A DNA stretch of 64,000 nt from contig NZ_AXAY01000002.1 in assembly GCF_000473045.1 (NCBI RefSeq), forward strand, positions 1-64,000, in the 5' to 3' direction. A model generated the notes under the pieces. It saw only the letters and a program-made list of their open reading frames with translations. It was not told where the DNA came from and did no database searches. The position numbers and the translations under genes are program-made. Below, piece by piece: positions 48,819 to 57,258 of this stretch (positions are counted from its first letter, which is position 1; each line of letters begins with the position of its first letter). This DNA comes from Bradyrhizobium sp. WSM3983 (GTDB lineage: Bacteria; Pseudomonadota; Alphaproteobacteria; Rhizobiales; Xanthobacteraceae).

Positions 48819-50350
48819 CGGAACGCTTGTTCGAAGGCGCCGATTGGGATTTCCACACCTTGCAGCGCATCACCGATGCCTGCGAGGAGGTGGCGCTGAA
48901 GGATCTCGGGCTCGACGTCTATCCGAACCAGATCGAAGTCATCACCGCCGAGCAGATGCTGGATGCCTATTCGTCCGTCGGGATGCCGCTGTTCTACAAG
49001 CACTGGTCGTTCGGCAAGCATTTTGCGTATCACGAGGCGTCGTACCGCAAGGGCCTGATGGGCCTCGCCTATGAGATCGTGATCAACTCTTCACCCTGCA
49101 TCTCCTACCTCATGGAGGAGAACACGGCGACGATGCAGACGCTGGTGATCGCGCATGCCGCCTTCGGCCACAACCACTTCTTCAAGAACAATTATCTGTT
49201 CAAGCAGTGGACCGATGCCGAGGGCATTCTGGACTATCTGGACTTCGCCAAGAACTACGTCATGCAGTGCGAAGAGCGCTATGGCCGCATCGAGGTCGAG
49301 CGCACGCTGGATGCCGCGCATGCGCTGATGTCGCACGGCATCGACCGCTATCCCGGCAAGAAGAAGCTCGATCTGCGCGAGGAGGAGAAGCGGGCGGGGC
49401 GCCGCCGCCGGCACGAGGAGGAGGTCTTCAACGACCTCTGGCGCACCGTGCCCAAGGGCGCCTCGAAGACCCGGTCCGCGATCTCCCTCGAACGGCGCCG
49501 CAAGCTGCTCGGTCTGCCGCAGGAGAACCTGCTCTACTTCCTGGAGAAGAGCGCGCCGAGGCTGGCGCCCTGGCAGCGCGAGCTCTTGCGCATCGTCCGT
49601 CACATCGCGCAGTATTTCTATCCGCAGAGCCAGACCAAGGTGATGAACGAGGGGACGGCGACCTACGTCCACTATCGCATCATGACCCAGCTGCATCAGC
49701 AGGGCCGCATCACCGACGGCAACTTCCTCGAATTTTTGGGATCGCACACCAATGTGGTGTTCCAGCCCGAATTCGACGATCAGCGTTTCTCGGGCTTCAA
49801 CCCCTATGCGCTGGGCTTTGCCATGATGCAGGACATCGAGCGCATCGTCACCAGTCCGTCGGACGAGGACCGCGAATGGTTCCCGGACATCGCCGGCAAG
49901 AACGACGTGATGGGCGTGCTGCGTGACGTCTGGGCCAACTACCGCGACGAGAGCTTCATCGGCCAGTTCCTGAGCCCGAAGCTGATGCGGCACTTCCGCA
50001 TGTTCCATCTGCACGACGATCCCGAGGAGCGCGCCGGCATCAGGGTCGACGCCATCCACGACGAGCGCGGCTTCCGACGGGTTCGCCGCGAGCTGGCGCG
50101 GCAGCACGATGTCGGCTTCATCGACGCCAATATCGAGGTGGTCGACGTCGATCTCTCCGGCGACCGCCGGCTGATCCTGCATCACCGCGTCATCAAGGGC
50201 TCGCAGCTCAACGAGACCGATGCCAAGCGCGTGCTCCAGCATCTCGCCGATCTCTGGACCTACGACGTCGCGCTGATCGAGGTCGATTCCAACGACAAGG
50301 TGCTGCGCGAATACGTCGTGAGCCCGCGTCCGATCCCGGCGGCGGCCTGA
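48815..50350 (+). CDS. spoVR: SpoVR family protein (YcgB-like)
   Basis: 511 residues. It begins with EGADWDFHTLQRITDACEEVA and carries FGKHFAYHEASYRKGLMGLAYEIVINS and MNEGTATYVHYRIM, both characteristic. His- and Glu-rich motifs suggest a metal site, but I know of no proven reaction. In Bacillus SpoVR affects spore cortex; in non-sporing bacteria it always travels with prkA and yeaH, as here. The ATG overlaps the yeaH stop. Confidence 0.95.
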   Translation: MTERLFEGADWDFHTLQRITDACEEVALKDLGLDVYPNQIEVITAEQMLDAYSSVGMPLFYKHWSFGKHFAYHEASYRKGLMGLAYEIVINSSPCISYLMEENTATMQTLVIAHAAFGHNHFFKNNYLFKQWTDAEGILDYLDFAKNYVMQCEERYGRIEVERTLDAAHALMSHGIDRYPGKKKLDLREEEKRAGRRRRHEEEVFNDLWRTVPKGASKTRSAISLERRRKLLGLPQENLLYFLEKSAPRLAPWQRELLRIVRHIAQYFYPQSQTKVMNEGTATYVHYRIMTQLHQQGRITDGNFLEFLGSHTNVVFQPEFDDQRFSGFNPYALGFAMMQDIERIVTSPSDEDREWFPDIAGKNDVMGVLRDVWANYRDESFIGQFLSPKLMRHFRMFHLHDDPEERAGIRVDAIHDERGFRRVRRELARQHDVGFIDANIEVVDVDLSGDRRLILHHRVIKGSQLNETDAKRVLQHLADLWTYDVALIEVDSNDKVLREYVVSPRPIPAAA

Positions 50351-50385
50351 CGCCACCGGGCAACTATAACGCCCCAACGGAGGTG

Positions 50386-50506
50386 CCCTCCCTCCCCCGC
50401 TTGCGGGGGAGGGTTGGGGAGAGGGTGTCTCCGCAGTGGGTTTCCCCCAGAGGAGAAAGCCCTCACCCGGCGCTACGCGCCGACCTCTCCCGCAAGCGGG
50501 AGAGGT
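50386..50506. repeat. paired-hairpin repeat, family C, copy 1
   Basis: Hairpin 1 (50386-50413) is cctcccccgcttgcgggggagg. Hairpin 2 (50484-50506) is cctctcccgcaagcgggagagg. Between them are gtgtctccgcagtgggtttcc and ccctcacccggcgctacgcgccg. A second copy in reverse orientation is at 52118-52233. It lies between convergent spoVR and the DUF1801 gene, where the stable stems could terminate both. Confidence 0.85.
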
Positions 50507-50554
50507 TATCGAGCCCGCGGCTGCTAACAGCGATCAATGTGAATCCATGGTGCT

Positions 50555-50995
50555 CTAAGCCGATCGCTTCGCCGGCTTCTTCGCCTTGGACGCGTTGAGC
50601 TCCACGGCCGCGCGGATCAGCGCCTTCAATGCTTTCTCGTTGATCTTCTCGCCCTCGCGAATGTCGATCGCGCGCCGCACATTGCCGTCGAGGCTGGAAT
50701 TGAACAGGCCGGCCGGGTCGTCCAGCGCCGCGCCCTTGGCAACGGTCAGCTTCACGACGGCCTTGTAGGTCTCGCCGGTGCAGATGATGCCGTCGTGCTC
50801 CCAGACGGGAACGCCGCGCCATTTCCATTCCTCGACGATTTCAGGATCGGCCTCCTTGATCAGGGCGCGGATGCGCTTGAGCGTCTCGCCGCGCCAGTCG
50901 CCGAGCTCCTTGATCCTGCCGTCGATCATCTTGGAGGGCGACGGCACGTCCGCGTCCCTTGCACTGCTTTTCTTTGCGGTCACGGCTTTCGTCAT
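50555..50995 (-). CDS. DUF1801 domain-containing protein
   Basis: 146 residues. After a Lys/Ser-rich start come IDGRIKELGDWRGETLKRIRALIKEADPEIVEEWKW, then VPVWEHDGIICTGETYK and KLTVAKGAALDDPAG, as in the YdhG/DUF1801 fold. Residues 125-146 are Lys/Ala-rich. Function unknown; the fold is related to small iron chaperone-like proteins. The ATG overlaps the end of the preceding membrane-protein gene by 4 bases, placing it last in the arsR operon. Confidence 0.88.
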   Translation of the reverse strand: MTKAVTAKKSSARDADVPSPSKMIDGRIKELGDWRGETLKRIRALIKEADPEIVEEWKWRGVPVWEHDGIICTGETYKAVVKLTVAKGAALDDPAGLFNSSLDGNVRRAIDIREGEKINEKALKALIRAAVELNASKAKKPAKRSA

Positions 50996-51210
50996 GATCT
51001 CGCCCCGTTAACGCTGCGACGACCAAGATAGGGCTGCGCGAACATATAAAGCCCGGTCGCGAGCAACGGGATCAACGGCACGAAGGCCAGCAGTCCGATC
51101 CACGTCGCCTGAATCTGCATGGTCAGCGCAACGATGTTGGCGATCACCGCGATCGTGAAAGCAATCGACAGCCAGCGATGGATTTGTCGAATCCACATGT
51201 TCGAACTCAT
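50992..51210 (-). CDS. small two-helix membrane protein, 72 aa
   Basis: 72 residues starting MSSNMWIRQIHRWLSIAF. Two hydrophobic helices (about 13-33 and 37-56) are followed by a short basic tail. AGGAGA stands 7 bases before the ATG. It sits 45 bases after the SRPBCC gene and overlaps the DUF1801 gene by 4 bases. No named family recognised; similar small proteins occur next to SRPBCC/DUF1801 genes. Confidence 0.82.
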   Translation of the reverse strand: MSSNMWIRQIHRWLSIAFTIAVIANIVALTMQIQATWIGLLAFVPLIPLLATGLYMFAQPYLGRRSVNGARS

Positions 51211-51255
51211 TTAGGTCTCCTGTGAGTATGTCGGGAATGGACGCCAGTGACCGGG

Positions 51256-51687
51256 CTATTCCGCCCGCGCCAGCAGCTGGTCCAGCTTGGTGAAAAACTG
51301 CTTCCAGCCGGCATGCGCGCCGCCATAGGCCTGCTTCTGGCTCGGACGGAAGCCCGCCTGCTCGACGCGCAGATGCGTGCCTGTGCCTTGCGGAGTGAGC
51401 GTGAACGTCACCACGCTCTTGAGGTCGTAGGCCGCATCCTCATGCGTGAAATTCCAGGTGTAGGCGAGCGAGCGCTGCGGCTCGATGGCGAGCACCTCGC
51501 AATCCAGCACGCCGCCCCATTCGCCGCGAAGATTGAAGCGATGACCGACGGTCGGCTTGAAGTCGTTCTTCATCAGCCATTCCTCGATCAGATGCGGCTG
51601 CGTCAGCGCGCGCCACAGCCGCTCCGGCGGATAGCTAAATTCCCGCTCGATGACCACGGAACGGGTTTCGGTCGCAGCGTCAGTCAT
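51256..51687 (-). CDS. SRPBCC (AHSA1-like) domain protein
   Basis: 143 residues forming one START-like ligand-binding fold. The typical opening ERLWRALTQPHLIEEWL is near residue 22, followed by GGVLDCEVLAIEPQRSLAYTW and the terminal helix GGAHAGWKQFFTKLDQLLA. Such proteins bind hydrophobic ligands and are very often paired with an ArsR repressor, as here, the two genes overlapping by 4 bases. Ligand unknown. Confidence 0.92.
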   Translation of the reverse strand: MTDAATETRSVVIEREFSYPPERLWRALTQPHLIEEWLMKNDFKPTVGHRFNLRGEWGGVLDCEVLAIEPQRSLAYTWNFTHEDAAYDLKSVVTFTLTPQGTGTHLRVEQAGFRPSQKQAYGGAHAGWKQFFTKLDQLLARAE

Positions 51688-52007
51688 TGGTCCATCCTCT
51701 TCAGGAGATCGTCGAGCGCATCGAGCCGGTTCTGCCAGAAGCCCGCCATCTGGCTGGTCCAGTCGATCAGCGGATTGAGCGCACCCGGCTGCGCGCTGTA
51801 ATGGGTCTGGCGTCCTTCATGGCGGTCGCGCACCAGGCCCGCCTGCTTCAGCGCGCCGAGATGTTTTGAGACCGCCGGTTGGGAAACGCCGGATCGCAGC
51901 GTCAGTGCCCCGACCGTCTGCTCGCCCTCGCGGCACAGCCGCTCGAAGATCGCCCGCCGCGTCGGGTCGGCGAGCGTCCTGAACAGAAGGTCGTGCGCGG
52001 CGGACAT
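51684..52007 (-). CDS. ArsR family transcriptional regulator
   Basis: 107 residues with a winged helix: LADPTRRAIFERLCREGEQTVGAL, recognition helix VSQPAVSKHLGALKQAGLV, then the wing REGRQTHYSA-like DRHEGRQTHYSAQPG. There is no metal-binding Cys motif, so it is not a metal sensor of the classical kind. It is the first gene of its operon and faces a four-half-site operator starting 8 bases upstream of its ATG, so it most likely represses itself and the SRPBCC gene. Confidence 0.93.
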   Translation of the reverse strand: MSAAHDLLFRTLADPTRRAIFERLCREGEQTVGALTLRSGVSQPAVSKHLGALKQAGLVRDRHEGRQTHYSAQPGALNPLIDWTSQMAGFWQNRLDALDDLLKRMDQ

Positions 52008-52014
52008 GCGAAAT

Positions 52015-52060
52015 CCATAACTCGTAGGTTATGGATTAATTCATAACCAGGGAGTTATGG
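52015..52060 (-). promoter_or_regulatory. operator with four alternating half-sites before arsR
   Basis: CCATAAC (52015-52021), GTTATGG (52028-52034), CATAACC (52042-52048) and GTTATGG (52054-52060) alternate in direction, their starts 13, 14 and 12 bases apart. They form overlapping dyads, including GGTTATG-N8-CATAACC. The array is the AT-rich patch just before the ArsR gene and probably covers its -10 region. Autoregulation by the ArsR protein is inferred. Confidence 0.72.
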
Positions 52061-52117
52061 GTAAGTCAAGCGTGCAATGAAGGTGAGTTGGGACGACTAT
52101 CCGCGGCCTCTACCTTG

Positions 52118-52233
52118 CCTCTCCCGCTTGCGGGAGAGGTCGGCGCGAAGCGCCGGGTGAGGGCTTTCTCCTCTTGGGGGTTCTCGGTTGCAGAGACACC
52201 CCTCCCCAGCTCTCCCCCGCACGCGGGGGAGGG
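52118..52233. repeat. paired-hairpin repeat, family C, copy 2 (inverted)
   Basis: Hairpin cctctcccgcttgcgggagagg (52118-52139) and hairpin ctcccccgcacgcgggggag (about 52212-52231) with cggcgcgaagcgccgggtgaggg between. It is the reverse of the copy at 50386-50506. It separates the arsR operon from the downstream end of the DsrE-like gene. Confidence 0.85.
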
Positions 52234-52259
52234 AGCGTACCGAATTCGCGGCGCGCGCC

Positions 52260-52709
52260 TTACGGCCGCAAATACAGATACCCCTGCGACTGAAGCTCGG
52301 CCAAACGAACCACGCCGCCCTTCTCCGCACTGACGAATCCCGGCAGCAAATCCGTCAGCGTGATGTTCTGCGCCTTCATGGTGTTGCCGCAGGCGGCGAG
52401 CTCGACGCCGTCCTTTGAGAAATCGCCGATCCGCTTGCTGATATCCGGGTTGGCCTGCGCGGAGTGGAACGCCTTCAACGCCGGCCCGTGGATCACCAGC
52501 GCGATCGTGACTTGGTCGGGGCCGCCGACGCCGTCGATGTGGTTCTGGATATTGCCCAGCACGAAATTGACCTTGTCGGCGTCGCTGAGGTGATAGACGA
52601 CCTTCAGCTTGTCTGATCTGGTCGCTTCAGTTGCAGCCTTGGCGCGCGAGGCCGCAAACGCTGCGCCCAGCGCCGAGACGGTGCTCCACAAGATGGTCCG
52701 GCGGTTCAT
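52260..52709 (-). CDS. DsrE family protein with Tat-type signal
   Basis: 149 residues. The start MNRRTILWSTVSALGAAFAA carries the twin-arginine pair and a hydrophobic stretch ending in SRAKA, a likely Tat signal. The mature part matches the DsrE/DsrF-like fold: LKVVYHLSDADKVNFVLGNIQNHID, IALVIHGPALKAF, and a single Cys in ELAACGNTM. Related proteins take part in sulfur transfer; a single Cys is compatible, not proof. GGGAGG precedes the ATG. Exported and probably periplasmic. Confidence 0.86.
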   Translation of the reverse strand: MNRRTILWSTVSALGAAFAASRAKAATEATRSDKLKVVYHLSDADKVNFVLGNIQNHIDGVGGPDQVTIALVIHGPALKAFHSAQANPDISKRIGDFSKDGVELAACGNTMKAQNITLTDLLPGFVSAEKGGVVRLAELQSQGYLYLRP

Positions 52710-52750
52710 GGCGACCTCCCTCGCAGCGACCGGCTTTGCCGTTGGGCTTA

Positions 52751-53371
52751 TCACTTGTGGCGGAGTGCGGCGAGTTCCTTGCGGTCGGTCACGAGCGCGG
52801 CGCACTCGCTGTTGTCGGTCCGATCGAGCCGGAAAATCCCGTCGTCGTGGCCTGCGACCAGCGACCGCTCGGCCTCCTCGTCCGGCCTGTTGTGCAGCCA
52901 GACCCTGACGCTCGCGAGCCGCACGATGGCCGATTTGTCGTCCTTCGCGAGCGCGACGCCGATGCCGCCGCCCTCGCAATCGACGCCGCAGCCGAGGCGG
53001 ACCTCGCCGCCGTCCTTGGTGAACACCACGTGGTGACAGGAGCCGCTGGAGTCGAAATCGCCGCTGCGGTGACGATACCGGAAGCCGAGCCGGAAGGAGT
53101 TGTGGAGCTGCTTGTCCTCGCTGTCGATCTCCGCCGAGACCAGCAGCTTCATTGCGGCGACCTTCTGCTTCGGATGCCGCGCCAGGTGCTCGGCATCGTA
53201 GCGGCGCACGAAGCAGGCATAGGCCGTCTTGCCGGGCGTGCCCGCATAGATGCGCGCGTTGAAGGCCTCGGTTTCGGTCTTGCTCGCCTCGCGGATGTCG
53301 TCGGCCTCATCGGCCCGGGCGGCGCCGATGAAGGCGGCAAGCGCTAGCGGAAGGATGAGGGCAAGCTTCAT
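52751..53371 (-). CDS. hypothetical exported protein, 206 aa
   Basis: The N-terminus MKLALILPLALAAFIGAARA is a clear Sec signal peptide with an AxA site near residue 20. The mature part contains four cysteines, among them SSGSCHH and LGCGVDCEGGG, that may form disulfides in the periplasm. No family recognised. Alternative ATG at 53386 adds five residues. It is upstream of the DsrE-like gene on the same strand with a 41-base gap, so the two exported proteins may be cotranscribed. Confidence 0.8.
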   Translation of the reverse strand: MKLALILPLALAAFIGAARADEADDIREASKTETEAFNARIYAGTPGKTAYACFVRRYDAEHLARHPKQKVAAMKLLVSAEIDSEDKQLHNSFRLGFRYRHRSGDFDSSGSCHHVVFTKDGGEVRLGCGVDCEGGGIGVALAKDDKSAIVRLASVRVWLHNRPDEEAERSLVAGHDDGIFRLDRTDNSECAALVTDRKELAALRHK

Positions 53372-53568
53372 GATCGCACCGGGCATGTCAGCCGTGGACG
53401 GCCCGCATCGGGACGGTGGGGGCCAACTTGCCGTTAGTCGCAAGCCGCGCGCCGCGCGTTCAACTGCATTCCTGCCGGCAGCCTCGCGCAAGGTTCCAGG
53501 CTTAACCCTTGCAAAGGAGGGGCGCGGATAAACCCCGGGTTGTCTGAAATGGCTGGAGGCGGTGAAAA

Positions 53569-54153
53569 ATGTCCGAAAGTCAGAACTTGCCCAATCTTGC
53601 GATCGGCTATCCCCGGGGCCGGCTGCTGATGTTTTTCGGCGGCAGCCTGCTGCTGACGCTGCTCTGTGCCGTGCTCGCATTCACCTGGCAGGAAGGCAAG
53701 AACGTCACCACGTTCCAGGTCGCCGCCTGCTATATCGGCGCGGTGTTTTTCGGCCTTGCCACCTGCCGGATGCTCTGGAGGCTGACCTCAGCCAGGCAGC
53801 CGGTGGTCTTCATCAGCCGCGTCGGCATTCGCGACACCAGGCTCGCCGATGAGACCATCGCCTGGAGCGCGGTGCGGAAGATCACGCTCTTCGAGCAGCG
53901 CGCGCAGAAGTTCGTGGTGCTCAAGGTCGATCCCCTTGTCGCCCAGCGATTCTCCGGCAGCTTTCTGACGCAGGCCTTGTCGATGATGAACAAGGCCCTT
54001 GGCGCCGACGGGGTGATCGTCAATGCGGGCGGCCTGACCATGAACATCGAAACATTGCTCGAGACATGCAAGCAATACTGGGGCGCCGGACGACCGGCCC
54101 ATGTGGACCACTCAGTGCCGGAGCCTGAGGCTAAGCCCGAGCCTGTCAGCTAG
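53569..54153 (+). CDS. membrane protein resembling the STM3941 family, 194 aa
   Basis: Two membrane helices (about residues 18-39 and 48-68) are followed by a soluble domain of about 100 residues with VVFISRVGIRDTRL and ETIAWSAVRKITLFE, resembling the PH-like cytoplasmic domain of STM3941-type proteins. A Pro/Glu-rich tail ends it. GGAGGCGG before the ATG sets the start. Function unknown; it stands alone between two intergenic regions. Confidence 0.8.
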   Translation: MSESQNLPNLAIGYPRGRLLMFFGGSLLLTLLCAVLAFTWQEGKNVTTFQVAACYIGAVFFGLATCRMLWRLTSARQPVVFISRVGIRDTRLADETIAWSAVRKITLFEQRAQKFVVLKVDPLVAQRFSGSFLTQALSMMNKALGADGVIVNAGGLTMNIETLLETCKQYWGAGRPAHVDHSVPEPEAKPEPVS

Positions 54154-54192
54154 ATTTAGCAAGATCGGTGCGGCCCAGACTCTTGTCTGCGG

Positions 54193-54310
54193 CCATCCTT
54201 CGAGACGCCCGCCTCCGGCGGGCCCTCAGGATGAGGTCACGTTTTGCGGCAAGATATCAGACCCTCATGGTGAGGAGCCCGCCAAAGCGGGCGTCTCGAA
54301 CCATGCAGGC
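54193..54310. repeat. two-hairpin repeat, family B, copy 2 (inverted)
   Basis: Contains ccatccttcgagacg (54193-54207) closing with cctcaggatgagg (54224-54236), then ccctcatggtgagg to ctcgaaccatgcagg (54262-54310). It is the reverse of the element after kdpE at 13798-13905 and shares the TTCGAGACG and CTCAGGATGAGG wording. It lies between convergent genes. Confidence 0.84.
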
Positions 54311-54358
54311 CGAACTCTTCCGGCACCCTATCTCTGTTGGGGGAGGGGAGGTCGCGCA

Positions 54359-55414
54359 TCACCGCAGGCTGGCGTTGATCTTGTCCAGCACCGCCGAGCC
54401 CGGGCAGAGCGTGTCCGCTTCCAGCGTGTTGAGCGGCGTCTCGACCGTGTTGAGATGGCTGTGCAGATCTTCCGCGTCGGGATCGACGTAGAGCAGCCCG
54501 GTGACGATCTGGCCCTTGGCGGCGTGCTTCGCGAGGAAGGTCTGGGCGCCGAGCCGGTCATGCGGATCGTAATCGGCGTCGATCTTGCGCAGCGCGATCT
54601 TGCTGCCGTCATGCTGCTCGACCACCTGCACCGTACCCGGCGCGTAGTCCACCGCGATCGGATCGCGGCCGACCAGCACGTCGAGCCGGTTCACGGCGTC
54701 ATTGTGCTCACGCACATAGTCGAAGCTCTTGGTCGAGCCGGCGTGGTTATTGAAGGCGATGCAGGGGCTGATGACGTCGATGAAGGACGCACCCTTGTGG
54801 CCGATCGCGGCCGCGATCAGCGGCACGAGCTGGCTCTTGTCGCCCGAGAACGAGCGCGCGACGAAGGTCGCACCCAGTTGCAGCGCGATCGCGACGAGGT
54901 CGATGGCGTTGTCGGTGTTGGTCACGCCCTTCTTGGACTTCGAGCCGCGGTCGGCGGTGGCCGAGAACTGGCCCTTGGTCAGGCCGTAGACGCCGTTGTT
55001 CTCGACGATATAGGTCATGTTGACGCCGCGCCGGATCGAATGCGCGAACTGGCCGAAGCCGATCGAGGCGGAATCGCCGTCGCCGGAGACGCCGAGATAG
55101 ATCAAATCGCGGTTGGCGAGATTGGCGCCGGTCAAGACCGACGGCATGCGGCCGTGCACGGAGTTGAAGCCGTGCGAATTGCCGAGGAAGTAGTCCGGCG
55201 TCTTCGACGAGCAGCCGATGCCGGAAATCTTCGCCACCCGGTGCGGCTCGATCGAGAGCTCGTAGCAGGCCTCGATGATCGACGCCGTGATCGAGTCATG
55301 GCCGCAGCCGGCGCAAAGCGTCGAGATCTTGCCCTCGTAATCGCGATGCGTGTAGCCGAGCTCGTTCTTCTTCAGCCCGGGATGATGGAATTTCGGCTTG
55401 GCAATATAGGTCAT
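54359..55414 (-). CDS. korB: 2-oxoacid:ferredoxin oxidoreductase, beta subunit
   Basis: 351 residues. With the alpha subunit it decarboxylates a 2-oxoacid (2-oxoglutarate most likely) to the acyl-CoA and reduces ferredoxin. Thiamine diphosphate-binding motifs are visible: TLCAGCGHDSITA near residue 32, SGDGDSASIGFGQFAHS, and NNGVYGLTKGQ. The CAGCGH cysteines belong to the iron-sulfur region of the family. It overlaps the alpha gene by 4 bases. Whether 2-oxoglutarate or another acid is used is not certain. Confidence 0.93.
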   Translation of the reverse strand: MTYIAKPKFHHPGLKKNELGYTHRDYEGKISTLCAGCGHDSITASIIEACYELSIEPHRVAKISGIGCSSKTPDYFLGNSHGFNSVHGRMPSVLTGANLANRDLIYLGVSGDGDSASIGFGQFAHSIRRGVNMTYIVENNGVYGLTKGQFSATADRGSKSKKGVTNTDNAIDLVAIALQLGATFVARSFSGDKSQLVPLIAAAIGHKGASFIDVISPCIAFNNHAGSTKSFDYVREHNDAVNRLDVLVGRDPIAVDYAPGTVQVVEQHDGSKIALRKIDADYDPHDRLGAQTFLAKHAAKGQIVTGLLYVDPDAEDLHSHLNTVETPLNTLEADTLCPGSAVLDKINASLR

Positions 55415-57258
55415 GACACGGCCTTGCGGAGCGGGGTCACCTTGAGGTGATCCTGGTGGTCGCCAATGGCTTTTGCGATGTAGCGGGCGGTGATCGGAGT
55501 GCCGTCATAATGCACGATCGGCACGAGACGGACGGGATCGATGCCGTTCTCGTTGACGATGAGCTGACGGAGCTGGCTGTCGCGGTTCTGCTCGACCACA
55601 TAGACGAAGTCGTGCTCGGCGAGGAAGCTCGCGACGCTGGAGTGGAACGGGAAGGCGCGGATGCGCAGGCGGTCGAGCTGATGTCCGCGCGCCTCCAGCA
55701 ATCCGATCGCCTCGTCCATCGCGGGCGAGGTCGAGCCGAAATAGATCACACCGTATTTGGTCGGTCGTTCCGCGTTGGCCTGGAGCGGTCGCGGCACCAG
55801 GTCCTGCGCCGTCTCGAACTTGCGCACGAGACGCTGCATGTTGTCGGCATAGACCGAGCCTTCCTCGGAATAGCGCGCATAACGATCACGCGACGTGCCG
55901 CGGGTAAAATAGGAACCTTTGGTCGGGTGCGTGCCGGGATAGGTGCGGTAGGGAATGCCGTCGCCGTCGACGTCGAGATAGCGGCCGAAGTCGCGGCCCT
56001 CTTCCAGCATTTCCGCGGTCATCACCTTGCCGCGGTCATATTGCTTGGCATCGTCCCATTTCAGCGGGCGGCAGAGCCTGTGGTTCATGCCGATGTCGAG
56101 ATCGAGCATCAGGAAGATCGTGGTCTGGAGCCGCTCAGCGAGATCGAAGGCGGCGGCCGCGAACTCGAAGGCTTCGGCCGGATCTTCCGGGAACAGCAGC
56201 ACATGCTTGGTGTCGCCATGCGAAGCATAGGCGCAGGCGATGATGTCGCATTGCTGGGTGCGGGTCGGCATGCCCGTGGAAGGGCCGGCGCGCTGGATGT
56301 TCATGATTACGGCCGGGATCTCGGCGAAGTATGAGAGGCCGATGAATTCGGTCATCAGGGAGATGCCCGGGCCCGAGGTTGCGGTAAAGGCGCGGGCGCC
56401 GTTCCAGGAGGCGCCGATCACGATGCCGATTGAGGCCAGTTCGTCCTCACCCTGCACGATGGCGTATTTCGCCTTGCCCGTCTCAGGATCGTGCCGGTAC
56501 TTCTTGCAATGAGCGGTGAAGGCCTCCGCCACCGAGGACGACGGTGTGATCGGATACCAGGCGCACACGGTGGCGCCGCCATAAACGGCGCCGAGCGCAG
56601 CGGCGCTGTTGCCTTCGATGAAGATGCGGTCGCCGACCTTGTCGGATTTCTTGATGCGCAGTCCGAGAGGACATTTCAGGTTTTGCAGCGCCCAGTCGCG
56701 CCCCAAGTGGAGCGCGTGGACGTTGGAGGACAAGAGCTTCTCCTTGCCCTTGTACTGCTCACCGATCAGCTGCTCGATCAGCTTCGGGTCCATGTCGAGC
56801 AACGCTGACAGCGCGCCGAGATAGATGATATTCTTGAACAGCTGGCGCTGGCGCGGATCGGTATAGGTCGAGTTGGTGATGGCGGTTAAGGGCACGCCGA
56901 TCACCGTGATGTCGTTGCGGAATCTGGTCGACGGCATCGGCTTGGTGGAATCGTAGAACAGATAGCCGCCGGGCTCGATGCCGGCAACGTCCTTGTCCCA
57001 GGTCTGCGGGTTCATCGCCACCATCATGTCGACGCCGCCACGGGCGCCGAGATGGCCGTCTTCGGTGACGCGCACCTCATACCAGGTCGGCAGGCCCTGG
57101 ATGTTGGAGGGGAAGATATTACGTGGCGACACCGGTACGCCATGGCGCAGGATCGCGCGCGCGAACATCTCGTTGGCGCTGGCCGAGCCCGAGCCGTTGA
57201 CGTTGGCGAAGCGGACGACGAAGTCGTTTACGCTGCTGATCGGCTTTTTGTCGGACAT
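55411..57258 (-). CDS. korA: 2-oxoacid:ferredoxin oxidoreductase, fused gamma-alpha subunit
   Basis: 615 residues. Residues about 1-200 are the gamma domain (SGSASANEMFARAILRHG; GGVDMMVAMNP). The rest is the alpha subunit with the pyrimidine-binding motif YPITPSSSVAEAF and EDELASIGIVIGASWNGAR, SGPGISLMTEF. This gamma-alpha order is standard for KGOR-type enzymes. The ATG at 57258 lies within the end of the GltD-like gene (31-base overlap), so translation is probably coupled. Confidence 0.93.
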   Translation of the reverse strand: MSDKKPISSVNDFVVRFANVNGSGSASANEMFARAILRHGVPVSPRNIFPSNIQGLPTWYEVRVTEDGHLGARGGVDMMVAMNPQTWDKDVAGIEPGGYLFYDSTKPMPSTRFRNDITVIGVPLTAITNSTYTDPRQRQLFKNIIYLGALSALLDMDPKLIEQLIGEQYKGKEKLLSSNVHALHLGRDWALQNLKCPLGLRIKKSDKVGDRIFIEGNSAAALGAVYGGATVCAWYPITPSSSVAEAFTAHCKKYRHDPETGKAKYAIVQGEDELASIGIVIGASWNGARAFTATSGPGISLMTEFIGLSYFAEIPAVIMNIQRAGPSTGMPTRTQQCDIIACAYASHGDTKHVLLFPEDPAEAFEFAAAAFDLAERLQTTIFLMLDLDIGMNHRLCRPLKWDDAKQYDRGKVMTAEMLEEGRDFGRYLDVDGDGIPYRTYPGTHPTKGSYFTRGTSRDRYARYSEEGSVYADNMQRLVRKFETAQDLVPRPLQANAERPTKYGVIYFGSTSPAMDEAIGLLEARGHQLDRLRIRAFPFHSSVASFLAEHDFVYVVEQNRDSQLRQLIVNENGIDPVRLVPIVHYDGTPITARYIAKAIGDHQDHLKVTPLRKAVS

